A stretch of DNA of 64,000 bases, from assembly GCA_001872285.1 (NCBI GenBank), contig MNXU01000038.1:61623-125622 (forward strand), written 5' to 3'. Shown in pieces: positions 1 to 9,777 of this stretch. The notes under the pieces were generated by a model that was not told the origin of the DNA, ran no database searches, and worked only from the letters and a program-made list of their open reading frames with translations. Each line of letters begins with the position of its first letter. The stretch's first letter is position 1. Both the position numbers and the translations under genes were made by a program. This DNA is from Betaproteobacteria bacterium CG2_30_68_42. Lineage in GTDB: Bacteria > Pseudomonadota > Gammaproteobacteria > Burkholderiales > Rhodocyclaceae.

Positions 1-2
1 AC

Positions 3-983
<981 letters not shown>

Positions 984-1051
984 GCGCGCGGGCCGGCGGC
1001 GGCCTCGCGGCTGCGCCTCCGCACCCCCGGCGCCCAGCGTTGCGCTGATCC

Positions 1052-1981
1052 ATGTCCGCCGTAGGCCGCCAGCCGCCACCCTTCTTCAGGCGCGGGGCGG
1101 CGCCGTTCGCGCGGCTCGCCTTGTTCGTGATCCTGTCGCTCACCCTGATCGGCGTCGATTCCCGCACCGGCATGCTGGAGCACGTGCGGCAGAGCCTCAC
1201 CATGCTCGGCTATCCGCTGCGCACCGCGGCGCTCGCCCCGGCGCAGGCGCTTCACGAGGTCGGGGCGGTTCTCTCCGCCCAGGCCGACCTGCGCGGGGAA
1301 AACGCGAAGCTGAACGAGCAGGCGGTACGCGCGGCCGCGATCATCCTCCGGCAACGCCAGCTCGAGGAGGAGAATCGCCAGCTTCGCGCGCTGCTCGCGA
1401 TGCGCGACCGCCAGCCGGCGTCCGGTACCGTGGCCGAGATCCTGTACGCCGTGCGCGATCCCTACTCGCGCAAGGTCATCATCGACAAGGGAACGCGCCA
1501 TGGAATCGAGGCCGGCGCGGCGGTCGTCGATGACATCGGCGTGATCGGGCAGGTGACCCGGGTGTTTCCCCTGAGCGCCGAAGTGACGCTGATCACCGAC
1601 CGCGATCAGGCGGTGCCGATCGAGGTTGAGCGCAACCAGGTGCGCGCCGTGCTGTTCGGGGCGGGAGGCGGAGCGCTCGAGGTGCGTTATCTCGCTGCGG
1701 GCGCCGACGTGCGCGAAGGCGACATCCTGGTGACCTCCGGCCTGGATGGCATCTACCTCCCGGGACTGCCGGTCGGCCGCATCACGCGCATCGTTCAGGA
1801 CGGCGCCAACGCGTTCGCGCGCATTCTCGCGACTCCGGCCGCGGCTGCGGAGCGCAGCAAGCTGGTGCTGGTGCTGGGCAGGCGCGCGGCGGCGGCGGCC
1901 GCCGAGGGTGAGGCCGCGGTCAAGCAGCGTCCGAAAAAGGGGCGCGCAGGGAAGGGCGCGCCGCGCGGGCAGCAGCGATGA
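1052..1981 (+). CDS. mreC: Rod shape-determining protein MreC
   Basis: Periplasmic scaffold protein of the elongasome that links MreB and MreD to PBP2. The 309-residue product has one N-terminal membrane anchor (about residues 20-40), then a coiled-coil stretch rich in E, Q, L and R (about 80-125), then the beta-rich MreC domain with VIIDKGTRHGIEAGAAV and GDILVTSGLDGIYLPGLPVG. The C-terminal tail is unusually basic and low-complexity (KQRPKKGRAGKG). Its stop overlaps the mreD start in an ATGA, which implies translational coupling. The ATG at 1052 is the first in frame and places the anchor correctly. Confidence 0.96.
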   Translation: MSAVGRQPPPFFRRGAAPFARLALFVILSLTLIGVDSRTGMLEHVRQSLTMLGYPLRTAALAPAQALHEVGAVLSAQADLRGENAKLNEQAVRAAAIILRQRQLEEENRQLRALLAMRDRQPASGTVAEILYAVRDPYSRKVIIDKGTRHGIEAGAAVVDDIGVIGQVTRVFPLSAEVTLITDRDQAVPIEVERNQVRAVLFGAGGGALEVRYLAAGADVREGDILVTSGLDGIYLPGLPVGRITRIVQDGANAFARILATPAAAAERSKLVLVLGRRAAAAAAEGEAAVKQRPKKGRAGKGAPRGQQR

Positions 1982-2493
1982 AGCCGACGCACGACTCCAC
2001 GCGCATCCTGCTGGCGGTCCGGAACTGGTTCATCTTCCTGAGCTTCGGCATCGCGCTGCTGCTCGACCTGATGCCGGCGCCGCCGGGATGGCCGGACTGG
2101 GTCGCGTTGGTGCTCACCTTCTGGTGCGTGCGCGAGCCGCTCAAGGTGGGGATGGCTACGGGCTTCGCGCTCGGCATCGCGGTGGATGTCGCCGATGCGG
2201 CTGTCATGGGAGAGCACGCGCTCGGCTATGTGCTGCTCGCCTATGCCGCGGGCGCGCTGTCGCGGCGCATCCTCTGGTTCCCGCTCTCGCTCCAGGCCCT
2301 GCATGTCCTGCCGCTGCTGCTGGCGATGCAGGTCGTGACGCTCGCCGCGCGCATGCTGGGCGGGGCCGCATTCCCCGGCTGGACGCCCTTCCTGGCGAGC
2401 CTGAGCGGGGCCGCGCTGTGGATTCCGCTCAACTACCTGCTGCTGGCTCCCCAGTACCGGCCGGTGGAAAAGGACGAGAACCGCCCCATCTGA
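1978..2493 (+). CDS. mreD: Rod shape-determining protein MreD
   Basis: Integral membrane partner of MreC in cell elongation. The 171-residue product is almost entirely hydrophobic, with about five predicted membrane spans, starting with WFIFLSFGIALLLDLMPAPP, and the family-like segment GFALGIAVDVADAAVMGEHA. It overlaps mreC by 4 bp and ends 3 bp before mrdA, so the cluster is clearly one operon. The assignment rests on size, topology and position, because MreD sequences are poorly conserved. Confidence 0.93.
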   Translation: MKPTHDSTRILLAVRNWFIFLSFGIALLLDLMPAPPGWPDWVALVLTFWCVREPLKVGMATGFALGIAVDVADAAVMGEHALGYVLLAYAAGALSRRILWFPLSLQALHVLPLLLAMQVVTLAARMLGGAAFPGWTPFLASLSGAALWIPLNYLLLAPQYRPVEKDENRPI

Positions 2494-2496
2494 GCC

Positions 2497-4384
2497 ATGA
2501 CCCGCGCCGTCTTCCATTCGCCCGAGGCCGGCATCGAAGGCTTTCGCAGCCGGCTGGCGGCGGCGGGCATCGGCGTGCTGGTCGCCTTTGTCCTCCTGTT
2601 CGGCCGGCTGGTGCAGCTCCAGGTGGTCGACCGTGACTACTACCGCACGCGCGCCGAGGACAACCGCATCGCGATCGTCCCGGTTGTGCCCAACCGCGGC
2701 TTGGTGACCGATCGCAACGGCGTGGTGCTCGCGCGCAACTATTCGGCCTACACGCTCGAGATCACCCCGTCCAAGGTCGGCGACCTCGATGCCACCATCG
2801 AGGAGCTGGGCAGGCTGATCGCGATCGAGCCGCGCGACCGCAAGCGCTTCAGGAAAGCTCTCGCCGAAGGCAAGAACTTCGAGAGCCTGCCGATCCGCAC
2901 GCGGCTGAGCGACGAGGAACTCGCCCGCTTCGCGGCCAACCGCTACCGCTTCCCCGGCGTCGAGATCAAGGCGCGGCTGTTCCGCCAGTACCCGCGCGGC
3001 GAGCTCGCCTCCCATGCGCTGGGCTACCTCGGGCGCGTGTCCGAGCGCGATCTCGATCGCATCGAGAGCGCGGAGGAAGAGGCCAACTACCGCGGCACGG
3101 AGCACTTCGGCAAGAGCGGCGTCGAGCAGAAATACGAGTTCGCGCTGCACGGGCAGGCCGGCGCCGAACAGATCGAGGTCGACGCCTCCGGGCACGCGGT
3201 GCGTGTGCTTTCGCGAACCGCGCCGGTGGCGGGCAACGATCTCGTGCTGACGCTCGACCTGCGCCTCCAGGAGATCGCGGAACAGGCGCTCGGCAAGCGG
3301 CGCGGGGCACTGGTGGCGATCGAGCCGGCGAGCGGCGAAATCCTCGCCTACGTAAGCCGGCCCGGCTACGATCCCAACCTGTTCGTCGACGGCATCGACC
3401 CGCAGACCTGGGACGAGCTGAACAACTCGCCCGACCGGCCGATGATCGACCGCGCGATCAGTGGCACCTATGCGCCGGGTTCGACCTTCAAGCCCTACAT
3501 GGCGCTCGCCGCGCTCACGCTGGGCAAACGCACGCCGGGGCAGACCATTCACGACCCGGGCTACTTCATGTTCGGCGGCCACCAGTTCCGCGACGACAAG
3601 AAGGGTGGCCACGGCACGGTCGACATGTACAAGTCCATCGTCGCCTCCTGCGACACCTACTACTACATGCTGGCCAACGATCTCGGCATCGACAACATCT
3701 CGAACTTCATGCGCCAGTTCGGTTTCGGCGCGCCAACCGGCGTCGATCTCGAGGGCGAGACGAGCGGGGTGCTGCCCTCGCAGGAGTGGAAGCGCAGGCA
3801 CTTCAGGCGCCCCGAGCAGCAGAAGTGGTACGCGGGCGAGACGATCTCGATCGGCATCGGCCAGGGCTACAACGCGTACACGCCGATCCAGCTCGCCCAG
3901 GCGGTGGCTACCCTGGCCAACGACGGTGTCATGAACACGCCGCACCTCGTGCGTTCCGTCGTCGAGGCGCGCAGCGGCCGGCGCGGCCCGGTCGAGCGGC
4001 AGCCGCCGGCCGCTCAAGCAGGCACACCTCGACTTCATCAAGGGTGCGATGGCCGGAGTGAACCGCGAGGGCACCGGCTCGCGCGCCTTTGCCGGCGCAC
4101 CGTACGCGAGCGCGGGCAAGACCGGGACCGCCCAGCTCTATTCGCTGCGCGGAGGAAAGTACGAGGCCGGCAAGGTCGGCGAGCGCCTGCGCGACCACGC
4201 GTTGTTCATCGCCTTCGCGCCCCTCGACAAGCCCACCGTGGCACTCGCGGTGGTGGTGGAAAACGGCGGCTTCGGCGCCCAGAGCGCCGCTCCGATCGCG
4301 CGCCAGGTCTTCGACTATCATCTGCTCGGCAAGCGGGCGGAAGCCGCCGCGGCCGAGGACGAAGCCGAGCCTGAGGAGGACTGA
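2497..4384 (+). CDS. mrdA: Penicillin-binding protein 2 (MrdA), frameshifted near the C-terminus
   Basis: Transpeptidase that cross-links lateral-wall peptidoglycan, working with RodA. It has an N-terminal membrane anchor (about 20-42), a PBP dimerisation domain (RGLVTDRNGVVLARN onward) and a transpeptidase domain with the catalytic motif S329-T-F-K. The reading frame from 2497 stays PBP2-like to about 3970. The KTGT-containing end (VNREGTGSRAF, then AGKTGTAQLYS) continues in the next frame to the stop at 4384. The change of frame must fall at about 3975-4010. A missing 2 bp, or one extra base, within the GC run at 4001-4010 would restore an arginine-rich linker. PBP2 is normally essential in rods, so a sequence error is as likely as a real mutation. 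rodA follows after a 163-bp gap. Confidence 0.9.
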
Positions 4385-4397
4385 TCGTGAGAGCCGA

Positions 4398-4547
4398 AAC
4401 CTCTTTCGACGCGGAGATCGCAGCAACGCAGGGGGCGCAGAGCAAAGGCGGCGTTACCTTCGACTGGCCGATCCATGCCGGCCGGCCACTCGCCGCGACG
4501 GTTGGCATTTCCCGCCGTTGCCCGCATCGCGCGATGTTCCGGGATCG
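4398..4547. repeat. Decayed copy of dispersed intergenic repeat (mrdA-rodA gap)
   Basis: The 163-bp gap between mrdA and rodA begins with AACCTCTTTCGACGCGGAGA, nearly identical to the left arm of the repeat in the lipB-lipA gap (9628) and similar to the arm at 55114. The matching right arm is not obvious here, so this looks like a half or worn copy, clearest at 4398-4450. No gene is seen in the gap. Confidence 0.6.
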
Positions 4548-5717
4548 ATGAGCCTTTCGGCTGCCTTGCGTGCGCTGCCACTGCACCCCAGGGTGTTGTG
4601 GGCGAAGCTCGCCGCGCCGATCGACCCGCCGCTGATGGCGATCGTCGCGACCCTGCTGGCGTGCGGAATGATGGTGCTCGCGAGCGCCTCGGCAGACAAT
4701 CCGTTGCGGCTCGTGAGTCAGGCCGGCAATCTCGCCGTCGCGCTCACGCTCATGCGCATCGCCGCCCAGATCCCGCCCCAGGGCCTGATGCGGCTGGCGC
4801 CGCCGGTGTATGTCCTCGCGGTGCTCCTGCTGGTGGCGGTGGCGCTCGCCGGCGACGTGTCGAAGGGCGCCCGCCGATGGCTCAACCTCGGGGTGGCGCG
4901 CATCCAGCCCTCGGAGATCATGAAGATCGCCATGCCGATGATGCTGGCGTGGTATTTCCAGAAGCGGGAGGCGATGGCTGCCTGGCACGATTTCGTGGTC
5001 GCCGCGCTGATCCTGCTTCTGCCGGTCGGCCTGATCGCCAAGCAGCCGGACCTGGGCACGGCGGTCGTGGTGGCTGCGACCGGCCTGTTCGCGATCTTTC
5101 TCGCCGGGCTGAGCTGGAAGCTGGTCGTTCCCGTGCTCGCCGCGGCGGCCGCGGGCGTGGTCCTGCTCGTCGCCTCCGGGGACTCGATCTGCCGGCCGGA
5201 AGTGGACTGGCCGGGGCTGCGCGAGTACCAGAAGCACCGCGTCTGCACCCTGCTCGATCCGGGCTCCGATCCGCTCGGCAAGGGTTTCCACACGATCCAG
5301 TCGACCATCGCGCTCGGCTCCGGAGCGATCCTCGGCAAGGGCTGGATGCAAGGCACGCAGGCGCACCTGGAGTTCCTTCCCGAGCGCCACACCGATTTCA
5401 TCTTCGCCGTGGCGGGGGAGGAATTCGGGCTCGTCGGCGGCATCGCGCTGCTGCTCCTGTATGCGGCGCTCATCGGCCGCGGCCTGATGATCGCGGCAGG
5501 CGCGCCGACCCTGTTCGCGCGCCTGCTCGCGGCCAGCCTCGCGCTGAGCTATTTCGCCTATGCGTTCGTCAACATCGGGATGGTCTCGGGCATCCTCCCG
5601 GTGGTCGGGGTGCCGCTGCCCTTCGTGAGCTACGGGGGCAGCGCCCTGGTGGCGCTGCTGCTGGGTGTGGGCATCCTCATGAGCATCCAGAAGCACCGGA
5701 TGCTGGTGCAGAAATGA
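4548..5717 (+). CDS. rodA: Peptidoglycan glycosyltransferase RodA
   Basis: SEDS-family membrane glycosyltransferase that polymerises lipid II for lateral wall growth with PBP2. The 389-residue product has about ten membrane spans and the family signatures KGARRWLNLGVARIQPSE, AKQPDLGTAVV, LEFLPERHTDFIFAV and VGVPLPFVSYGGSALV. The frame stays open upstream, but that part reads through the intergenic repeat, so the ATG at 4548 (MSLSAALRALPLHP) is chosen. Its stop overlaps the rlpA start by 4 bp, which couples the two genes. Confidence 0.96.
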   Translation: MSLSAALRALPLHPRVLWAKLAAPIDPPLMAIVATLLACGMMVLASASADNPLRLVSQAGNLAVALTLMRIAAQIPPQGLMRLAPPVYVLAVLLLVAVALAGDVSKGARRWLNLGVARIQPSEIMKIAMPMMLAWYFQKREAMAAWHDFVVAALILLLPVGLIAKQPDLGTAVVVAATGLFAIFLAGLSWKLVVPVLAAAAAGVVLLVASGDSICRPEVDWPGLREYQKHRVCTLLDPGSDPLGKGFHTIQSTIALGSGAILGKGWMQGTQAHLEFLPERHTDFIFAVAGEEFGLVGGIALLLLYAALIGRGLMIAAGAPTLFARLLAASLALSYFAYAFVNIGMVSGILPVVGVPLPFVSYGGSALVALLLGVGILMSIQKHRMLVQK

Positions 5718-6652
5718 CTTTCGGGTTCCGGGTTCCGGGCCTCTGGTTTGCCATGGCGGTGCTGTTGGCCGCCTGCGGCACCCAGCCGGCGCGGCCGCCC
5801 GCGCAGCGCACCGCCGTGCCGCCGGGATCGGCCTTGCCCGGGCCGGCATCCCCGCCCCGTGGCGGCTATTACCTCGACGACGGCCCGGGCGAGAATCCGC
5901 CGGCGGATCCCGACGCCATCGCCGATGCCCGGCCGGTGGCGGAGCCGCTGCACCGCTACGCCAACAATCCCTATGTCGTGTTCGGGCGCGAGTACGTGCC
6001 GCGCCGCGCGCTGGCCCCCTACCGCGAGCAGGGGCTGGCGAGCTGGTATGGGCGCAGGTTCCACGGCCAGCCGACCTCGAGCGGGGAACCCTATGACATG
6101 TACGCCATGACGGCCGCGCATCCGACGCTGCCCATCCCCAGCTATGCCAGGGTGAGCGATCCGGCGAGCGGCAGGTCGGTCGTGGTGCGGATCAACGATC
6201 GCGGGCCGTTCCACGCCGACCGGCTGATCGACCTGTCCTGGGCCGCCGCCTACCGCCTGGGCTACGCGGCGCGCGGCTCGGCTCCGGTCGTGGTCGAGAG
6301 CATCCTTCCCGAGGGCGCGGCCGCCGTCCGCACGGCTCCCGGGGCCGGCGCGGACCCGATCGCCGAACTCCTGGGGCGGCTCGAGGCGGACGCGCACACC
6401 GTGCCGGCGCAGGCGGGCGCGGAGCGGATCTTCCTACAGCTCGGCGCCTTCGTGAGCCGCGACAACGCCGAGAGCTTCCGCGCCCGCATCGCGCTTGCGC
6501 TCCCTGGCGAGAGCGGACGCCTCGAGCTGAACGCCGGGGAGGGAATCTTCCGGCTCCGGCTCGGGCCCTATGCAGACGCCGGCGAGGCGGGGCGCGCCGC
6601 GCAGCGCATCGCCGAAGCGTTCGGCGTCCGGCCTCTGGCGGTGCGGCGCTGA
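5714..6652 (+). CDS. rlpA: Septal ring lytic transglycosylase RlpA family lipoprotein (DPBB + SPOR)
   Basis: Outer-membrane lipoprotein predicted to cleave or bind denuded glycan strands. The 312-residue product begins with a lipoprotein signal and a lipobox ending at Cys21 (LLAAC), followed by a proline-rich linker. A double-psi beta-barrel domain (about 108-195) contains GLASWYGRRFHGQPTSSGE and RINDRGPFHADRLIDLS. A SPOR peptidoglycan-binding domain (about 235-312) contains FLQLGAFVSRDNAESFRARI. The start at 5714 overlaps the rodA stop. Position between rodA and dacA is the usual betaproteobacterial order. Confidence 0.94.
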   Translation: MTFGFRVPGLWFAMAVLLAACGTQPARPPAQRTAVPPGSALPGPASPPRGGYYLDDGPGENPPADPDAIADARPVAEPLHRYANNPYVVFGREYVPRRALAPYREQGLASWYGRRFHGQPTSSGEPYDMYAMTAAHPTLPIPSYARVSDPASGRSVVVRINDRGPFHADRLIDLSWAAAYRLGYAARGSAPVVVESILPEGAAAVRTAPGAGADPIAELLGRLEADAHTVPAQAGAERIFLQLGAFVSRDNAESFRARIALALPGESGRLELNAGEGIFRLRLGPYADAGEAGRAAQRIAEAFGVRPLAVRR

Positions 6653-6678
6653 ATGCCGGCCGGGGAGGCCGGCCGCGC

Positions 6679-6684
6679 TACAAT
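6679..6684 (+). promoter_or_regulatory. Possible -10 element upstream of dacA
   Basis: TACAAT lies 25 bp before the dacA start in the 56-bp rlpA-dacA gap. No convincing -35 sits 16-18 bp upstream, because that stretch is GC-rich and at the end of rlpA. It is a weak candidate for an internal promoter. Confidence 0.35.
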
Positions 6685-6708
6685 TCGTGTTTTTCCTGCT
6701 CCCGATCC

Positions 6709-7833
6709 ATGCGACTGTTCCTGTTCCTGGCCGCACTCGCCCTGAGCGCCCTCGCCCACGCCGAGGGCGCACCGGTGGCGCCCGAGGTGGCCGCGAAGTC
6801 CTGGGTCCTGCTCGATCACGGCTCCGGCCAGGTGCTCGCCGCGCTCAAGCCGGACGAGCGCGTCGAGCCGGCCTCGCTCACCAAGATCATGACCGCCTAC
6901 CTCGCCTTCGCCGCACTGCGCGACCGCACCATCGCCCCGCAGCAGACGATCACCATCTCGCGGCGTGCGTGGAAGAGCCCCGGCTCGCGCATGTTCATCG
7001 ACCCGGCGAGGCCGGTCTCCATCGAGGAGCTGCTGCACGGCATGATCATCCAGTCGGGCAACGACGCGAGCGTCGCGCTGGCCGAGGCGATCGCCGGCAC
7101 CGAGGAGGCGCTCGCGGAAAGGATGAACCGCGAGGCGCAGCGGCTGGGGATGAAGAACAGCCATTTCACGAACGCGACCGGCCTGCCCGATCCGCAGCAC
7201 TACACGACTGCGCGCGACATGGCGCTACTGACCTCCGCGCTGGTGCGCGACTTTCCCGACCGCTATCGCCTGCACGCGCAGAAGGAGTACACGCACAACC
7301 GCATCCGCCAGCCCAACCGCAACCGGCTGCTGTGGCTCGATCCGACGGTGGATGGCGTCAAGACCGGCCACACCGACGCGGCCGGCTACTGTCTGGTGGC
7401 TTCCGCCCGGCGCGGCCCGCGGCGCCTGATCTCGGTGGTGGCCGGAACCGCCTCGGATCAGGTGCGCACCCAGGAATCGCTCAAGCTGCTCAATTTCGGT
7501 TTTCAGGCCTATGACACCGTGGTGCTGTACAAGGCGGGCCAGGCGCTCTCGACGATGCGGGTGTGGAAGGGCGAACAGCCGCAGGTTCGCGCCGGCTTCG
7601 CGAACGACTTCGTCCTCTCGCTGCCCAAGGGACAGGCCTCGCGGCTCAAGGCCGAGTTCGCTTCGCTCCAGCCCCTGATCGCGCCGGTCGCCGCCGGCCA
7701 GCCGGTTGGCACGCTCAAGCTCTCGCTCGACGGCCGGCCGCTCGGCGAATATCCGGTGCGCGCGCTGGACGCCGTGCCTGTGGCGGGTCTGTTCGGGCGG
7801 ATGTGGGATACCATCCGGTTGTGGCTCCAGTGA
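6709..7833 (+). CDS. dacA: D-alanyl-D-alanine carboxypeptidase (PBP5/6 family)
   Basis: Periplasmic DD-carboxypeptidase that trims the terminal D-Ala from pentapeptide stems. The 374-residue product has a signal peptide (cleavage after about residue 18) and the peptidase S11 motifs: S56-L-T-K59 (nucleophile and base), SGN in IIQSGNDASVALA, and KTGHT in GVKTGHTDAAGYCLVA. The beta-rich PBP5 C-terminal domain follows (about 270-360). It ends with a short segment that looks amphipathic (LFGRMWDTIRLWLQ), expected to tether it to the membrane. A D-amino-acid aminotransferase gene starts 13 bp downstream. Confidence 0.96.
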   Translation: MRLFLFLAALALSALAHAEGAPVAPEVAAKSWVLLDHGSGQVLAALKPDERVEPASLTKIMTAYLAFAALRDRTIAPQQTITISRRAWKSPGSRMFIDPARPVSIEELLHGMIIQSGNDASVALAEAIAGTEEALAERMNREAQRLGMKNSHFTNATGLPDPQHYTTARDMALLTSALVRDFPDRYRLHAQKEYTHNRIRQPNRNRLLWLDPTVDGVKTGHTDAAGYCLVASARRGPRRLISVVAGTASDQVRTQESLKLLNFGFQAYDTVVLYKAGQALSTMRVWKGEQPQVRAGFANDFVLSLPKGQASRLKAEFASLQPLIAPVAAGQPVGTLKLSLDGRPLGEYPVRALDAVPVAGLFGRMWDTIRLWLQ

Positions 7834-7846
7834 GCGAGAGGCTTCC

Positions 7847-8707
7847 ATGACGGTCTATCTGAACGGCGAATTCATGCCCCGCGCCGAGGCGCGCGTGCCG
7901 GCGATGGATCGCGGCTTCCTGTTCGGCGACGGTGCCTACGAGGTGGTGCCGGTGTATTCGCGCCGGCCGTTCCGGCTCGAAGAGCACCTGCGCCGCCTGG
8001 AGCGCACGCTGGAGGCGATCCGGCTGCCCGACCCGCTCGAACGCTCCGAGTGGTCGAAGCTTGTGCTCGAGGTGATCGCTCGCAACGCGCCCGAGGACCA
8101 GTCTGTATACGTGCAGGTGAGCCGCGGCGCCGACATGAGCAAGCGCAACCATGCCTTCCCCGAGGGGGTGGCACCGACCGTGTTCGTGATGTCGGAGCCG
8201 CTGCACACGCCGCCGCCCGATCAGATCGCAAACGGCGTGGGTGCGATCAGCGCGGCCGACTTCCGCTGGCTGCGCTGCGACCTCAAGACCGTCTCGCTGC
8301 TCGGCAACTGCCTGCTGCGCCAGCTCGCGGTGGATGCCGGCTGCGCCGAAACCATCCTGCTGCGCGACGGCTTCCTCACCGAGGGCGCGGCCTCCAACAT
8401 CTTCGTTGTGCGCGAGGGTGTCCTGGCTGCGCCCCCGCGCTCCCACCTGATGCTCACCGGCATCACCTACGACGTGGTGCTGGAGCTGGCCGTGCGCCAC
8501 GGCATGGCGCACGAGGTGCGCGAAATCCTCGAGTCCGAGCTGCGCCGGGCCGACGAGATCTGGATCACCTCCTCGACGAAGGAAGTGCTCCCGGTCACCG
8601 CGCTGGACGGCAAGCCGGTCGGCGCGGGCCGGCCGGGGCCGCTGTTCGCGCGGATGTACGGCTGGTACCAGCAGTTCAAGACCGAAGTCATGCGCCGTGG
8701 GCGCTGA
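7847..8707 (+). CDS. dat: D-amino acid aminotransferase (PLP fold-type IV)
   Basis: PLP-dependent transaminase converting D-alanine and 2-oxoglutarate to pyruvate and D-glutamate, which links wall-peptide recycling to D-Glu supply. The 286-residue product carries the fold-IV hallmarks: MDRGFLFGDGAYEVVPVY at the N-terminus, the PLP lysine K147 in RCDLKTVSLLGN, and the phosphate-binding region EGAASNIFVVREG. The ATG at 7847 (MTVYLNGEFM) is the canonical start for this family. Branched-chain or aminodeoxychorismate relatives share the fold, but position between dacA and ybeD favours D-amino acid use. Confidence 0.92.
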   Translation: MTVYLNGEFMPRAEARVPAMDRGFLFGDGAYEVVPVYSRRPFRLEEHLRRLERTLEAIRLPDPLERSEWSKLVLEVIARNAPEDQSVYVQVSRGADMSKRNHAFPEGVAPTVFVMSEPLHTPPPDQIANGVGAISAADFRWLRCDLKTVSLLGNCLLRQLAVDAGCAETILLRDGFLTEGAASNIFVVREGVLAAPPRSHLMLTGITYDVVLELAVRHGMAHEVREILESELRRADEIWITSSTKEVLPVTALDGKPVGAGRPGPLFARMYGWYQQFKTEVMRRGR

Positions 8708-8963
8708 GGCCGCCGCACTCGAATTCCCCTGCGATTTTCCGATCAAGGTGATGGGCCGCAGGCAGGAGGGCTTCGCCCAGGACGTAGCGCGGATCGTGAA
8801 CGCCCACGCGCCGGACTACGACGGGGAGAGCATGCAGATGCGCGCCTCCCGCCAGGGCCGTTACCTCTGCCTGACCTGCACCATCCACGCCCGCTCGCGC
8901 GAGCAGCTCGACGCGCTCTACCGGGCGCTATGCGCGCATCCCGGCGTGGCGATGGTGCTGTAG
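8697..8963 (+). CDS. ybeD: YbeD family protein (DUF493)
   Basis: Small ACT-like alpha/beta protein, 88 residues, of unclear biochemical role. It is conserved between the dac genes and lipB in proteobacteria and has been proposed to regulate lipoate or peptidoglycan-related functions. Family features visible are FPCDFPIKVMGR near the N-terminus and YLCLTCTIHARSREQLDALYRAL with a C-terminal hydrophobic VAMVL. The GTG at 8697 overlaps dat by 11 bp. A later ATG at 8751 would remove the conserved beta strand. Confidence 0.9.
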   Translation: MGAEAAALEFPCDFPIKVMGRRQEGFAQDVARIVNAHAPDYDGESMQMRASRQGRYLCLTCTIHARSREQLDALYRALCAHPGVAMVL

Positions 8964-8969
8964 GCGCAG

Positions 8970-9608
8970 ATGACTGAAGCCCTGGCGGCAGCGTGCACGC
9001 AGGTGCGGGTGCGCCGGCTCGGCCGCGTCGAGCTCGAGCCGACCTGGCGCGAGATGCAGCGCTTCACCGCGCAGCGCACCGCCTCCACCCCGGACGAGAT
9101 CTGGCTGCTCGAACATCCGCCGGTGTTCACGCTCGGACTCGCCGGCGACGAGCGCCACCGCCTCCATGACATCGGCGTTCCCCTGCTGCGCATCGACCGC
9201 GGCGGGCAGATCACCTACCACGGGCCGGGGCAGGTCGTCGCCTACCTGCTGCTCGACCTCACGCGGCGAGGCCTGGGAGTGCGCGCGCTGGTTCGGCGGA
9301 TGGAGCAGGCGGTCTTCGACGTGCTCGCCGGCTACGGCATCGGGGGCGCGCGGCGCGACGGTGCACCCGGCGTGTATGTGGGCGAGGCCAAGATCGCCGC
9401 GCTCGGGCTTCGCATCCGCAGGGGCTGCTGCTACCATGGCCTGGCGCTGAATGCGGACATGGATCTGGCACCGTTCGCGGCGATCGATCCCTGCGGCACC
9501 CCCGGCCTCGCGGTCACTTCGCTGCACGCGCTCGGCGTGCGCGAGACCCCCGCCGAAGCGGGCGAGGCGTTGGTGCGCGCACTGGTGCGCCGACTGGACG
9601 AACGATGA
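8970..9608 (+). CDS. lipB: Octanoyl-[acyl-carrier-protein]-protein N-octanoyltransferase LipB
   Basis: Transfers the octanoyl group from ACP to lipoyl domains of 2-oxoacid dehydrogenases and GcvH, in the cytoplasm. The 212-residue product has the family signature [20 protein letters not shown], the lysine motif [15 protein letters not shown] (K141) and the nucleophile C175 in [15 protein letters not shown], which together form the known Cys/Lys dyad. The ATG at 8970 is 6 bp after ybeD. Here lipA follows only after a 169-bp gap filled with an inverted repeat. Confidence 0.96.
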   Translation: MTEALAAACTQVRVRRLGRVELEPTWREMQRFTAQRTASTPDEIWLLEHPPVFTLGLAGDERHRLHDIGVPLLRIDRGGQITYHGPGQVVAYLLLDLTRRGLGVRALVRRMEQAVFDVLAGYGIGGARRDGAPGVYVGEAKIAALGLRIRRGCCYHGLALNADMDLAPFAAIDPCGTPGLAVTSLHALGVRETPAEAGEALVRALVRRLDER

Positions 9609-9625
9609 AGCCGGGGAACGCGATT

Positions 9626-9768
9626 CAAACCTCTTTCGACGCGGAGACCGCGGAGACGCAGAGGGCGCGCAGAGGAAAAGCGGAGTTCCGCCCGACAGGT
9701 CGGCCCGCTTCGGCCTGTCACTCTCGGCGCCTCTTCGCCTTTGTCGGCGTTCTCTGCGTTGAATGCGG
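9626..9768. repeat. Dispersed imperfect palindromic repeat (lipB-lipA gap)
   Basis: The left arm starts AACCTCTTTCGACGCGGAGA and the right arm ends TCTCTGCGTTGAATGCGG. The two arms are imperfect reverse complements, giving a long hairpin of about 140 bp. The same arm sequences recur at 4398, 55114 and 57891. Its right end runs into the upstream in-frame ATG of lipA at 9763. Confidence 0.8.
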
Positions 9769-9777
9769 TCTTTCGAG

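Noticed and set aside
1795..4119. A 774-codon minus-strand open frame opposite mreD-mrdA
   Set aside because: Antisense shadow of PBP2 in GC-rich DNA; no motif seen.
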